From positions 94,715-158,714 of the forward strand of contig NZ_LN623542.1 of the NCBI RefSeq assembly GCF_000826065.2: a stretch of 64,000 nucleotides of DNA, read 5' to 3'. The position numbers and the translations under genes are program-made. A model generated the notes under the pieces. The model was not told where the DNA came from and did no database searches. It saw only the letters and a program-made list of their open reading frames with translations. This DNA comes from Tessaracoccus massiliensis (GTDB lineage Bacteria; Actinomycetota; Actinomycetes; Propionibacteriales; Propionibacteriaceae). Below are positions 8,332 through 17,016 of the stretch, one piece after another (position 1 is the stretch's first letter; each line of letters starts with the position of its first letter).

Positions 8332-9498
8332 ATGAACCTCGACGACGCCGCGGCCGCCGCCCTCGCCCACCCGCTGGTGGTGGGGGCCGAGCCCAGCACC
8401 GAGCATCCTGGCATGCTCACCCTCACCCTCCTCACCGGCGAGGACATCACCTGCAATCCGCAACTGGCGCAGCCGGAACCGGGCGAGTCCGATGAGGACG
8501 CGCTCCTGCGCTTCCATTCCTCACTCGACAAGCTGCTGGTCACCGTCCAGACCCATCTCGACTCCGAGGTCAACCTCGACGAGACCATCCCCCTGGTGCG
8601 CAGCGCCGATTACTTCCGCAACGCCACCGACGAAGGCCCTGCCCTCACGTTCCCGCTGACCGATTACATCGGCGTGGGCCTGGCCGTCGACCTGCCCACC
8701 GCCGTCATGCCCGTGACCCACGACAAGCTGGCCGACGACACCCCCGAGCAGCTCATCGAACGCGCCGCCCGCGCGGTGCTGAACCTGCGCGACATGACCG
8801 AGCAGTTCGGCCTGGCGCCCATCGTCGAGGACAACTCGATCCTCGTGGTGCACGCCACGGAGGGCAACGACTGCGCCTGGTTCGCGGACCTGCAGACAAT
8901 GGAGGCGGCCCTCGCCCAGATGCAGGTCGTCACGGACACCGAGTGGGCGGTGGTGCCCGCAACGCGCGAGGACCTGTTCATCCTCGACACCGCCACGCCC
9001 CACTGGGACGACTTCCTCGACGTGCTCGAATCCATCCGCGACTCACACAAAGAGGTCTGCCCGCTGCCCCACGTGCAGTCCGACAACGCCTGGCTCGAAT
9101 GGGTACCGCCGGCCGGTCACCCCGCCGAGAAGCGACTCACCAAGCTCCGCGCCGATATCCACGCCGCCCAGCACGGCCACCAGCGCGAACACCTGCAGGC
9201 CGTCAGCGGGCCGTTCCCGTCGTCGATGCTGCAGATCGAGCGCCTTGGCCGGTGGGAGACCCTCGCCGTGACCTCCGACGACGTGACCAGCATCCCCCGC
9301 ACGGATCTGGTGGTCTTCTTCCGCGAGGAGGACGACGAGCCGCTGGGCGTGCACCTCAACAACGCGCTGGTGCGCTGCCCGCACCTGTTCTCGCTGCACG
9401 AGGGCACCTTCCCGCCCCGGCTGCTGGTCCAGCCCCCGTCCGACGAGGACCGCGCCGTGCTCAGCGAGGATCGAGTGGACTGGGGTGCCACCGGCTGA
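8332..9498 (+). CDS. Hypothetical protein, weak DUF1444-like N-terminal half
   Basis: 388 residues from ATG 8332. TATCGT lies 7 nt upstream (leaderless pattern). No signal peptide or membrane segment is visible and the composition is acidic. Residues about 75-150 (PLVRSADYFRN, then a hydrophobic strand and AARAVLNLRDM) resemble DUF1444-type proteins, but this is a weak match by eye. The C-terminal part has no recognisable motif. Its stop overlaps the ATG of the DNA ligase gene by one base, so the two are probably translated together. Confidence 0.65.
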   Translation: MNLDDAAAAALAHPLVVGAEPSTEHPGMLTLTLLTGEDITCNPQLAQPEPGESDEDALLRFHSSLDKLLVTVQTHLDSEVNLDETIPLVRSADYFRNATDEGPALTFPLTDYIGVGLAVDLPTAVMPVTHDKLADDTPEQLIERAARAVLNLRDMTEQFGLAPIVEDNSILVVHATEGNDCAWFADLQTMEAALAQMQVVTDTEWAVVPATREDLFILDTATPHWDDFLDVLESIRDSHKEVCPLPHVQSDNAWLEWVPPAGHPAEKRLTKLRADIHAAQHGHQREHLQAVSGPFPSSMLQIERLGRWETLAVTSDDVTSIPRTDLVVFFREEDDEPLGVHLNNALVRCPHLFSLHEGTFPPRLLVQPPSDEDRAVLSEDRVDWGATG

Positions 9499-10481
9499 TG
9501 CGTCCCATGCTCGCCACCCCCACCGCCACGCCCGGCGTCCCGCCGCTGGGGCCGGGCTGGCTGCATGAGGTCAAGTGGGACGGCGTGCGCGCACTCGCGG
9601 AGACGCGCGCCGGGCGGCTGATCCTCTACAACCGCACCGAGGGGGAGATCACGGTGGCATACCCGGAGGTCGCCGAAGGTGCGCGCGGCCTCCCCGACGG
9701 GCTCCTGCTCGACGGCGAACTCATCGCCATGAGCAGCGCCGGGGTGCCGTCGTTCCACGCCATCGCCCCCCGCATGCACGTACGCAACCCGGCGCGCGCC
9801 GCCCGCTGGGCGAAGGACCGTCCGGTGACGTTCATGGCCTTCGATCTCCTCCGAGCAGGCGGCGAGGACCTCACGCGGCTGCCCCTCACCGAGCGCCGGG
9901 CCAGGTTGGAGCGACTCAGCCTGGGCCGTCCGCACTGGCAACTCTCCGAGCAGCACGACGACGGCGAGGCCCTCGCCCAGTTCACCCGCGACACGGGGCT
10001 GGAGGGTGTGATCAGCAAGCGGACGGAGTCGCCGTACGTGCCGGGCGCGCGGAGCACCGACTGGGTGAAGACGCCGCACCGCACCGAACTGGTCGCGGTG
10101 ATCGGCGGATGGATCCCCGAAACCGGCAATGACAAGCGACTGGGCGCCGTGTGGATCGGCCACCCCGCCGACGAGGCGACGTTCGACACCGGCCCCGTGC
10201 TCTACCCGCTGGGCCGCGTCGGCTCCGGCCTCAGCCACGCGGAGAAGGACATGCTCCTGGAGGTGCTGCGCACCACGCAACGTCCCACCACCCCGTTCAG
10301 GCCACCGCCCAAGGACCCGGCCGTGCGCAGGACGCACTGGGTGGAGCCCATGCTGTGCGTGCAGGTGCGCTACCTCAACGTGACGCCCGACGGCGTGCTC
10401 CGCCAGCCGGTGATGCTGCGGCTGAGGCCGGACGTCGCGCCGGCGGATGCCCCCACCGTCGGGCCCGGCGACGCCTCCTAG
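9498..10481 (+). CDS. ATP-dependent DNA ligase (LigD-type ligase domain)
   Basis: 327 residues. The adenylation motif is EVKWDGVRAL (lysine nucleophile), followed by LLDGELIAM, FMAFDLLRAGGEDL, EGVISKRTESPY and DWVKTP (nucleotidyltransferase motifs III-V), then an OB-fold ending DGVLRQPVMLRLR. Neither a polymerase nor a phosphoesterase domain is attached, so this is a stand-alone LigD/LigC-like ligase. It joins nicked DNA ends with ATP, in actinobacteria often in end-joining or base-excision repair. No ku gene is in the window. Confidence 0.88.
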   Translation: MRPMLATPTATPGVPPLGPGWLHEVKWDGVRALAETRAGRLILYNRTEGEITVAYPEVAEGARGLPDGLLLDGELIAMSSAGVPSFHAIAPRMHVRNPARAARWAKDRPVTFMAFDLLRAGGEDLTRLPLTERRARLERLSLGRPHWQLSEQHDDGEALAQFTRDTGLEGVISKRTESPYVPGARSTDWVKTPHRTELVAVIGGWIPETGNDKRLGAVWIGHPADEATFDTGPVLYPLGRVGSGLSHAEKDMLLEVLRTTQRPTTPFRPPPKDPAVRRTHWVEPMLCVQVRYLNVTPDGVLRQPVMLRLRPDVAPADAPTVGPGDAS

Positions 10482-10491
10482 ACTCGACGAC

Positions 10492-10566
10492 GTGCCCGAT
10501 CTCCACTCACTCCTCGACCTCGCGCGCGACCCCGCCTGACCCAACCTGCTGATGCTGGGCGGCTAA
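10492..10566 (+). pseudogene. Short decayed 5' gene fragment
   Basis: From GTG 10492 the frame reads like a protein start (VPDLHSLLDLARDP), is broken by TGA at 10537, then continues NLLMLGG to a TAA. No longer gene follows. It may be the stub of a deleted gene behind the ligase. The family is not recognised and the call is tentative. Confidence 0.3.
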
Positions 10567-10714
10567 CCCCAGCTGTCACCCAACCGTGCACCAGTCCCGA
10601 TATCGTGGATGACATTGACGCGTGAGCGCTTCCTGTCCTCGCCCTCGATCGTCACCCGGCGAGCGCCGAGAAGGTCGGCGTGACGTGCCGCGCCTAGATC
10701 CAGCCCGCATGCTC

Positions 10715-10720
10715 TACAGT
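10715..10720 (+). promoter_or_regulatory. -10-like box before the SDR gene
   Basis: TACAGT ends 6 nt before ATG 10727, the leaderless pattern seen at many genes in this window. Confidence 0.45.
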
Positions 10721-10726
10721 GGGCCC

Positions 10727-12265
10727 ATGAACGCGCCCTCGCCCCTGCTCGGCCTCTCCGCGCCCGCCGGCGCAGGCCGGTCCGTCCTGGTCACCGGGGC
10801 CACCGGTTATGTGGGTGGAAGGCTGATACCAGAACTGTTGGCCGCCGGCTTCGAGGTCCGGGCAGGTGCCCGTAAGCCTGAGGTCCTTTGTGACCGACCG
10901 TGGGCTGATCAGGTGGACCTGGTGCGCTGCGACCTCAGTGAACCAGACGAGGTGCGTGCTGCAATGGACGGGGTCCACACGGTGCTGTACCTGGTGCACT
11001 CCATGGGCAGCGGTGGAGACTTCGTGGAGCGCGAGCAGGGCATCGCCGACGTCGTCGCCGTGGCTGCGGAGCAGGAAGGCGTGCAACAGCTGGTGTACCT
11101 CTCCGGGCTTCACCCTGATCGGCCCGTCAACGAACTGTCGGACCACATGCGATCACGTGAACTGGTCGCACGCCGTCTGGACGCCTGCTCGGTGCCCACC
11201 CTCACCTTCGAGGCAGGCGTGGTGATCGGTACCGGGTCGATCTCCTTCGAGATGATCAGGCACCTGGCCGAGCGGCTCCCCGTGATGCCTGGCCCGAAGT
11301 GGCTGGCCAACCGGGTGGAGCCCATCGCGATCCGCGACGTCCTGTACTACCTCTTGCACGCGTGCGCGCTGGAGGAGCCGGTGCAGGCACGTGCCCAGAT
11401 CGGCTGCGGTAGTGCCCAGACCTTCGCCTCCATGCTCACCGACTTCGCCGCGGAGGCCGGGCTGGCTAGGCGCTGGGTGCTGCCCCTGCCCCTGCCTGCC
11501 CAGAGGCTGTCCGGGATGTGGATCGGGCTGGTCACGCCGATCCCGATGGGTATCGCCGTCCAGTTGGCCGCCTCGCTCGCGGAGGACGCGGTCACCGACG
11601 ACCATGAGGTGGCGCGGCTGATCCCGGACCCGCCCGGCGGCCTCACCTCTTACCGGGCGGCCGTCCGGCAGGCCCTCGCCCGACAGGCCGAAGGGCCACT
11701 GGAGGTGACGTGGGACGCGGACCTGACGGCCTCGGCCGAACCCGCCGACCCGATTCCTGCGGACCCGGACTGGGCGGGACAGACGGTCTACACGGACACG
11801 CGGGAGAAGAACTCGACGCTGCCCCCCGCCGCGGTGTGGTCCGTGATCGAATCGATCGGCGGGCAGAACGGCTGGTACTCCACTCCAGGCCTGTGGAGGG
11901 TCCGCGGCTGGGTTGACAAGCTCTTGGGCGGGCCGGGCCTGACCCGCGGTCGCCGCGATCCGCGCACCCTGCGTGTGGGTGATCCGGTGGACTGGTGGCG
12001 CGTGGAGTCAATGGAGCGGGGGCGCAGCCTCACCCTTCGTGCCGAGATGCGGGCCGGCGGACGGGCCTGGTTGCAGTTGAAGGTGGAGGGCACCCCTGAG
12101 GGATGCGTCTACCGGCAGCGGGCGGTATTCATGCCCTCGGGCATCCTGGGCCGCGCGTACTGGACGACGATCCTCCCCTTCCACGCCGTGGTGTTCCCGT
12201 CCATGGCCTCGAACATCCTCGAAGAAGCCGGGCGACGGGTGGACTGCGCCACCGTGCCGGACTGA
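10727..12265 (+). CDS. NAD(P)-binding SDR protein fused to DUF2867
   Basis: 512 residues. The N-terminal half is an atypical extended SDR with VLVTGATGYVGGRLIPELL (dinucleotide-binding glycine motif) and LVHSMGSGGDF. It is followed from about residue 340 by a DUF2867 (START-like) domain beginning near TDTREKNSTLPPAAVW and containing FMPSGILGRAYW, typical of that family. Such fusions are widespread in Actinobacteria and of unknown substrate; they may reduce or isomerise a hydrophobic ligand held by the DUF2867 part. No signal peptide. It stands alone in a monocistronic setting. Confidence 0.82.
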   Translation: MNAPSPLLGLSAPAGAGRSVLVTGATGYVGGRLIPELLAAGFEVRAGARKPEVLCDRPWADQVDLVRCDLSEPDEVRAAMDGVHTVLYLVHSMGSGGDFVEREQGIADVVAVAAEQEGVQQLVYLSGLHPDRPVNELSDHMRSRELVARRLDACSVPTLTFEAGVVIGTGSISFEMIRHLAERLPVMPGPKWLANRVEPIAIRDVLYYLLHACALEEPVQARAQIGCGSAQTFASMLTDFAAEAGLARRWVLPLPLPAQRLSGMWIGLVTPIPMGIAVQLAASLAEDAVTDDHEVARLIPDPPGGLTSYRAAVRQALARQAEGPLEVTWDADLTASAEPADPIPADPDWAGQTVYTDTREKNSTLPPAAVWSVIESIGGQNGWYSTPGLWRVRGWVDKLLGGPGLTRGRRDPRTLRVGDPVDWWRVESMERGRSLTLRAEMRAGGRAWLQLKVEGTPEGCVYRQRAVFMPSGILGRAYWTTILPFHAVVFPSMASNILEEAGRRVDCATVPD

Positions 12266-12309
12266 TCTGACGGCCCGCGCTGACGGGCTGAACCAGGGGG
12301 CTGACCGGG

Positions 12310-12650
12310 TCAGCTCCACCACTGCTGGCTGATCGAGGTGGAGACAAGGCTGGCAACCACGTCGACGCCGGTGATGATCCAGGTCAGGACCTTGTGCTTG
12401 TCGTAGGTTTCCAGCGGTCCGCTGCTCGCTCTCCTTCCCGCCGACGGTGAGCAGGAGCAGCAGGTCGACCAGGTACCAGACGCCCAGGCCTCCCGGGGTC
12501 AACAGCTTGACGATCCCGTGTCGGCCAGGGAAACAGTGGCGTGGATCGTCGCGTGCAGTTCGGTCACCGGTGGATCTTCTTCTTCGGCGCGGCATGGCCC
12601 TGCGCCGCGCGACTCTCTGCAGAGCGCCTCAACCTCTCCACGCCCGACAT
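12310..12650 (-). pseudogene. Frameshifted TM2-domain membrane protein
   Basis: Pieces of one protein lie in three leftward frames: the start MSGVERLRRSAESRA ending KKKIHR; the TM2 core HGIVKLLTPGGLGVWYLVDL followed by LLLLTVGG; and the tail GPLETYDKHKVLTWIITGVD ending QQWWS at 12310. TM2 proteins are small two-helix membrane proteins whose core reads G(I/V)W(W/Y)LVDL. At least two frameshifts or deletions separate the pieces, including loss of most of helix 1. This fills most of the 500-base gap between the flanking genes. Confidence 0.6.
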
Positions 12651-12773
12651 GCTCACCTGAGCGGGGGGAAGCCTTCCTCGAGTACTTCCCGACCGGGTGG
12701 CCGCACCTGGTGGCGGGCGAGGTGGTTCGCCGGACCGTCTCGTGCACGGGCGGCGGAGGTAGGCTTGGGCCCG

Positions 12774-13349
12774 ATGTCTGAACCCAAGCAGATCGCGACC
12801 CTCCCTCCCATCGAGGAACTGCGCGACGACGTGCCGCGCAGCCCGCGCACCGGCGAGCCGCGCCGCCCCGTCGTGCTGGGCGTCGCGTCGACTCTGATGT
12901 ACCTGGCGGTGATCGGCGCCGGCGTGGTCTACGGGCTGCACTGGTGGCTCGCGGCAGACATGGATCGCTACGCCTCCTCCGCGCACCTCGTCGAATGGCT
13001 GGCGCCCAAGCCGGGCACGTGGCAGTCGCTGCTGATCGAGGGCGGGCTCGCCGCGGCGGTGGCACTGGCCGTCGGCGCCGCAGGCGTCGCCGGTTTCCAG
13101 GCGTGGAACGGTTGGCGCTGGGCGCGTTGGGCGGGCCTCGTCGCCGCCGCGCTGATGGGCGGCTACCTGGCGATCACCCATTGGTGGGGCGCGTTTCCGC
13201 TGGCGCTCACCGTCGTGGGCGCGGCGCTGCTGTTCCTGCCGCCCGTGACCCGCTACTTCCGCGAGTGGGAGAAGGCCCGCAGCGAGCGGCCCACCCCGTA
13301 CCGGCGCCCTGAGCGGATCTTCTACGGCCGCCTGCCCCGCTTCCGCTGA
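12774..13349 (+). CDS. Hypothetical four-helix membrane protein
   Basis: 191 residues from ATG 12774, with TAGGCT 8 nt upstream. A charged N-terminal tail of about 40 residues is followed by four hydrophobic segments (VLGVASTLMYLAVIGAGVVY, LLIEGGLAAAVALAVGAAGV, WAGLVAAALMGGYLAI, FPLALTVVGAALLFLP) and a basic tail ending REWEKARSE and PYRRPE. No family is recognised. A short gap of 15 bp and a separate -10 box precede the next gene. Confidence 0.7.
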   Translation: MSEPKQIATLPPIEELRDDVPRSPRTGEPRRPVVLGVASTLMYLAVIGAGVVYGLHWWLAADMDRYASSAHLVEWLAPKPGTWQSLLIEGGLAAAVALAVGAAGVAGFQAWNGWRWARWAGLVAAALMGGYLAITHWWGAFPLALTVVGAALLFLPPVTRYFREWEKARSERPTPYRRPERIFYGRLPRFR

Positions 13350-13352
13350 CGT

Positions 13353-13358
13353 TAGACT
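13353..13358 (+). promoter_or_regulatory. -10-like box before the PemK-like gene
   Basis: TAGACT ends 6 nt before ATG 13365. Confidence 0.45.
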
Positions 13359-13364
13359 CCAGGC

Positions 13365-13985
13365 ATGGCCAATCCCCTGCTCGACGGTCTCTTCCGCGTG
13401 CTGCGCGACACCGCCTCACGCGCTCTACACCGGTCCCCCGTGCCCACCCGGAACGATCGCGACCTGGAGGAGCCACGGGCCCCCCGGACCCGCGCCCGGT
13501 TCAAGCCGAGCGCCAAGCCGAAGCCGTCGTCGAACCGGAAGGGGCCGCGGCAGAAGCAGCGTCGCCACACGCCCCAACCGACGTCGGGGTACCCCGGCGA
13601 CTACACGCGCATGCCGGAGATCATCTACGACCCCCACCCCGACGGCCGGCCGGACCCCGGCGAGATCGTGTGGACGTGGGTGCCCTACGAGGAGGACTAC
13701 TCGCAGGGCAAGGACCGGCCCGTGCTGCTGATCGGGCGCGACGGCGACAGGCTGCTGGGCCTGCAGGTCACCAGCCAGGACAACGACCGAGACGCCCACG
13801 AGGCCCACGCCGGCCGCTACTGGATGGACATCGGCGCCGGTGAGTGGGACGCCCAGCGTCGCCCCAGCGAGGTGCGCGTCAACCGCATCATCCGTATCGA
13901 CCCCGACGCCGTGCGCCGCGTCGGCGCGATCCTGAGCGACCAGGTCTTCACCCGGGTCGCCCGTGAGGTCGCCAAGCACTACTGA
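13365..13985 (+). CDS. PemK/MazF-like protein with basic N-terminal extension
   Basis: 206 residues. Residues about 1-85 are basic and disordered (RFKPSAKPKPSSNRKGPRQK). From about residue 95 the sequence PDPGEIVWTWVPYEED, DRPVLLIGRDGD and LLGLQVTSQDND matches the beta-barrel of PemK/MazF-type endoribonucleases. No antitoxin-sized gene precedes or follows it, and stand-alone proteins of this kind are common in Actinobacteria, so a toxin role is uncertain. A dense repeat cluster follows the stop. Confidence 0.75.
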   Translation: MANPLLDGLFRVLRDTASRALHRSPVPTRNDRDLEEPRAPRTRARFKPSAKPKPSSNRKGPRQKQRRHTPQPTSGYPGDYTRMPEIIYDPHPDGRPDPGEIVWTWVPYEEDYSQGKDRPVLLIGRDGDRLLGLQVTSQDNDRDAHEAHAGRYWMDIGAGEWDAQRRPSEVRVNRIIRIDPDAVRRVGAILSDQVFTRVAREVAKHY

Positions 13986-13992
13986 GTCGTTG

Positions 13993-14215
13993 CTTGAGCC
14001 CGCGACGTTGGTTGAGCCCGCGAGTTCTACGAGCGGTGTCGAAACCCCCGACGCAGGTTGAGCCCGCGAGTCTCACGAGCGGTGTCGAAACCCCCGACGC
14101 AGGTTGAGCCCGCGAGTCTCACGAGCGGTGTCGAAACCCGGTGAGTTTGCAAGCAGCCTGCTGTGAAGCTCACCGGGTTTCGACACTGCTCGCTGCGCTC
14201 GCAGGCTCAACCAGC
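13993..14215. repeat. Family A repeat cluster with long hairpin between convergent genes
   Basis: Three tandem copies with a 46-bp period start at 14010, 14056 and 14102 (GGTTGAGCCCGCGAG ... GTGTCGAAACC), plus a partial first copy and one inverted copy. GTGTCGAAACCCGGTGAG (14128-14145) pairs perfectly with 14169-14186, an 18-bp stem with a 23-nt loop. The inverted copy ends in the stop codon of the alpha/beta hydrolase gene. It is probably a bidirectional terminator. Confidence 0.75.
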
Positions 14216-14908
14216 GGTGTCTGCCTCGATCAGCAGTCTCTCCAACGTCTCGGTGTACGGGTCGGGGTGGGTGAGGCTCACCATGTGCGTGCCGTAGCCC
14301 AACACAACGAGCCGCCCACGCTGGGCGGCGGCCGTGAAGCGACGCTCCTGCCCGCGGAACTGGTCAAGATGCCCGTTGAGGATGGTCACGGGTACCGGGA
14401 TGCGGCGGAGGTCTGCCAGTAGGTCGAACTCGGCGACGGCGCGGACCCCCGCCGCGACCGCCTCCAGGCTCGCCCGGCCCTTCCGCAGATACGCATCTGC
14501 CCCGGCACGGCCGAGCACGCGGTACAGCGGCGCCTCACCGGCCCGGTCCACCAGGCTCACGGCGCGCCCGTAGAGCCGCGCGCTGCGCCGCCCGGGCTGC
14601 GTCGAGCATGCCGCGGCCACCAGGGAGCGCACTATCTCCGGATACAGCGACGCGGCGTGGATCGCCAGCATTCCACCCAGCGAGCAGCCCACCAGGTGCG
14701 CCGGCCCCGCCGTCGCCCCCTCCTCCAACGCGGCCCGGATGCTCTCGACGGCCGCCTCGCCCGTGAACGCCTCGTCGCGACGTGAGCCGTGGCCGGGGAG
14801 ATCCGGCGCGATGCACGTCCACCCGCGGGCGCTGAGCCGCTCAACCTGCGGGTCCCACATGCTCGACGATGTGCGCAGCCCGTGTACCAACACCACCGTC
14901 CCACTCAT
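14207..14908 (-). CDS. Alpha/beta hydrolase
   Basis: 233 residues. Oxyanion-hole motif VLVHGLRTSS, PDLPGHGSR, nucleophile elbow VGCSLGGM (Ser), candidate acid Asp in NGHLDQFR and catalytic His in GYGTHMVSLTHP. These fit a serine alpha/beta-fold hydrolase of unknown substrate. TAGACT lies 6 nt before the ATG, the leaderless pattern. The final codons Ala-Gly-stop are encoded by the family A repeat, so the C terminus was set by repeat insertion. Confidence 0.87.
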   Translation of the reverse strand: MSGTVVLVHGLRTSSSMWDPQVERLSARGWTCIAPDLPGHGSRRDEAFTGEAAVESIRAALEEGATAGPAHLVGCSLGGMLAIHAASLYPEIVRSLVAAACSTQPGRRSARLYGRAVSLVDRAGEAPLYRVLGRAGADAYLRKGRASLEAVAAGVRAVAEFDLLADLRRIPVPVTILNGHLDQFRGQERRFTAAAQRGRLVVLGYGTHMVSLTHPDPYTETLERLLIEADTAG

Positions 14909-14970
14909 AGGCCCAGTCTAGGAGCGCCCCGCTGGCCGAGTTCTCGGCGAGCAGCCTCACCCACCCGACG

Positions 14971-15130
14971 CTGGTTGAGCCCGCGAATCTGGTTGAGCCC
15001 GCGACGCTGGCTGAGCCCGCGAGTTTCACGAGCGGTGTCGAAACCCGGTGAGTTTGCAGTCAAGGTTGATGGGAAGCTCACCGGGTTTCGACACGCGCTG
15101 GCTCCCTCGTCGCAGAGCGCGACTCAACCA
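14971..15130. repeat. Family A repeat cluster with second long hairpin
   Basis: This fills half of the 316-base gap between the hydrolase and metN. It has two truncated copies, one complete copy and one inverted copy. GTGTCGAAACCCGGTGAG (15035-15052) pairs with 15077-15094; the stem is identical to that at 14128 but the 24-nt loop differs. Here the flanking genes diverge, so it is not explained as a terminator. No SAM riboswitch was seen before metN. Confidence 0.7.
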
Positions 15131-15224
15131 GCGTTTTGCGCCGACGGTGAACACCGGGCGGGCGGATTCGATCAGCCCACCACCCCAGTGGTTGAATGAC
15201 AGCGGAAACAGGAGACACATTGCC

Positions 15225-16244
15225 ATGATCACCGTCACAGACCTGCGGAAGGTCTACCACCAGGGGACACGCGAGGTGCGGGCCCTCGACGGCGTCTCCC
15301 TCACCGTGCCCGCCGGGTCAATCCACGGCGTCATCGGGCACTCCGGCGCCGGCAAGTCCACCCTCGTGCGCTGCCTCACCATGCTGGACCGCCCATCGTC
15401 CGGCACGGTCGAGATCAACGGCGTCGACCTCACCGCCGCCCGCGCCGACGCGCTGCGCACTGCCCGCCGTCGGATCGGGCTCGTCTTCCAGCAGGCCAAC
15501 CTGTTCGACTCGCGCACCATCGAGGACAACGTCGCCTACCCCCTCGAGCTCACAGGCATGGGCCGCAATCAGCGCCGCGCGAAGGCGCAGGAACTGCTCG
15601 GCTTCGTCGGGCTGCGCGATTCCGGCAAGGCCTATCCCGCCCAGCTCTCCGGCGGCATGCGGCAGCGCGTGGGCATCGCGCGCGCCCTCGCGACGGACCC
15701 GGACGTCCTCCTCTTCGACGAGCCCACCTCGGCGCTCGACCCCCGCACCACCGACGAGATCCTCGACCTCATCGTGTCGCTGCGCGACCGCGCCCCAGCG
15801 GAGCTCGCCGTCCTGGTCATCACCCACGAGATGCACGTCGTGAAGAAGATCTGCGACTCCGTCTCCCTCCTCGAGGCGGGCCGCATCGTCGAATCCGGGC
15901 CACTGACAGACGTCGTCAAACGGCTCGACGGCCGCCTCAGCCAGGCCCTCCTCGGCATCCCGGAACATGCCCACGTCGACGCCGCCGACGCCACGCTGGT
16001 CGACGTGTTGGCCAGCGGGGAACGCGCGGCCATGCCGATGATCGCGCACGCCTCCAACGCCGTCGGAGCCGAGTTGGCCATCCTCGCCGGCTCTGTCGAG
16101 CAGCTGGCCGGTACCACCTTCTCCCACCTGCGCCTGGCGGTGCCGCACGGAACGGACCCCCGTCGCGTCGTCGCCGAACTCACGGCTCTCGGGGCTGACG
16201 CCCGGGTCACCGCCGACATCACCCCCGGGGAGGCGGTGGCATGA
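15225..16244 (+). CDS. metN: Methionine ABC transporter ATP-binding protein
   Basis: 339 residues from ATG 15225, with AGGAGA 10 nt upstream. Walker A is GHSGAGKST, the signature is LSGGMRQRVGIARAL, Walker B is VLLFDEPTSALDP, and the H-loop is ITHEMHVV. A C-terminal NIL/ACT-like domain (about residues 265-339) is the regulatory domain typical of MetN, which senses methionine. It powers import of methionine with MetI and MetQ encoded directly downstream; its stop overlaps the metI start. Confidence 0.93.
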   Translation: MITVTDLRKVYHQGTREVRALDGVSLTVPAGSIHGVIGHSGAGKSTLVRCLTMLDRPSSGTVEINGVDLTAARADALRTARRRIGLVFQQANLFDSRTIEDNVAYPLELTGMGRNQRRAKAQELLGFVGLRDSGKAYPAQLSGGMRQRVGIARALATDPDVLLFDEPTSALDPRTTDEILDLIVSLRDRAPAELAVLVITHEMHVVKKICDSVSLLEAGRIVESGPLTDVVKRLDGRLSQALLGIPEHAHVDAADATLVDVLASGERAAMPMIAHASNAVGAELAILAGSVEQLAGTTFSHLRLAVPHGTDPRRVVAELTALGADARVTADITPGEAVA

Positions 16245-16921
16245 TCCTCCTCGATACCTGGTTCAACAATCCCGCGTTGAAGGTCGCCCTGTGGCCCGCC
16301 TTCGTGGAGACCCTCCAGATGGTGGGCATCGCGAGTATCGCCACGGTGCTGATCGGGTTGCCACTGGGCGTGATCCTCTACGTCACGCAACCCGGCGGCC
16401 TCAGCGAGAACCGGCCGGTCAATCTCGCGCTGTCGGCCGTGGTGGTCAACATCACCCGATCCATCCCCTACGCGATCCTGATGGTGCTGCTGATCCCTTT
16501 CACCCGCTGGATCGTGGGCACCGCCATCGGCCCCATCGCCGCCTCGGTCTCCCTGTCGATCGCCGCGATCCCCTTCTTCGCCCGCCTCGTGGAGACGGCG
16601 CTGCGCGACGTTCACCCGGGCAAGCTCGATGCCGCCCACGCCATGGGCTCCACCAAGATGCAGTCGGTCACGAAGGTGCTGCTCCCCGAGGCGATGCCCG
16701 CTCTGGTGGCGTCGTTGACCACGACGGTGGTCACCATCATCGGCTACTCCGCCATGGCTGGTCTCATCGGAGGCGGCGGCTTGGGCCGGCTCGCGTACAA
16801 CTACGGCTACAACCACTACCAGGTCGATGTGATGATCATCACCGTCGTCATCCTGGTTGTGCTCGTCCAACTGATCCAGATGCTGGGCGACTACCTCACC
16901 AAGAAGGTCGACCACCGCTGA
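16241..16921 (+). CDS. metI: Methionine ABC transporter permease
   Basis: 226 residues with five membrane segments and the EAA-type loop AAHAMGSTKMQSVTKVLLPE that contacts MetN. It overlaps metN by 4 bases (ATGA), so translation is coupled. SIPYAILMVLLIPFTR and GYSAMAGLIGGGGLG are conserved MetI sequences. It forms the membrane channel of the methionine importer. Confidence 0.93.
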   Translation: MILLDTWFNNPALKVALWPAFVETLQMVGIASIATVLIGLPLGVILYVTQPGGLSENRPVNLALSAVVVNITRSIPYAILMVLLIPFTRWIVGTAIGPIAASVSLSIAAIPFFARLVETALRDVHPGKLDAAHAMGSTKMQSVTKVLLPEAMPALVASLTTTVVTIIGYSAMAGLIGGGGLGRLAYNYGYNHYQVDVMIITVVILVVLVQLIQMLGDYLTKKVDHR

Positions 16922-17016
16922 CCTCCCCCAGAACTCCCGCCGTCGGGCGGGCGGCCCGTGGGCCACACCCAGAAGATGGCCGACTTGTTGTCGGCCCAGA
17001 GCAAAGGAGAAACCCT

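Noticed and set aside
14010-14139. Possible CRISPR array (three repeats with 46-bp period)
   Set aside because: The units continue without unique spacers, the same element occurs singly elsewhere, and there are no cas genes.
15130-15224. SAM or other methionine riboswitch before metN
   Set aside because: Less than 100 bases remain after the repeat cluster and no conserved riboswitch core was recognised.
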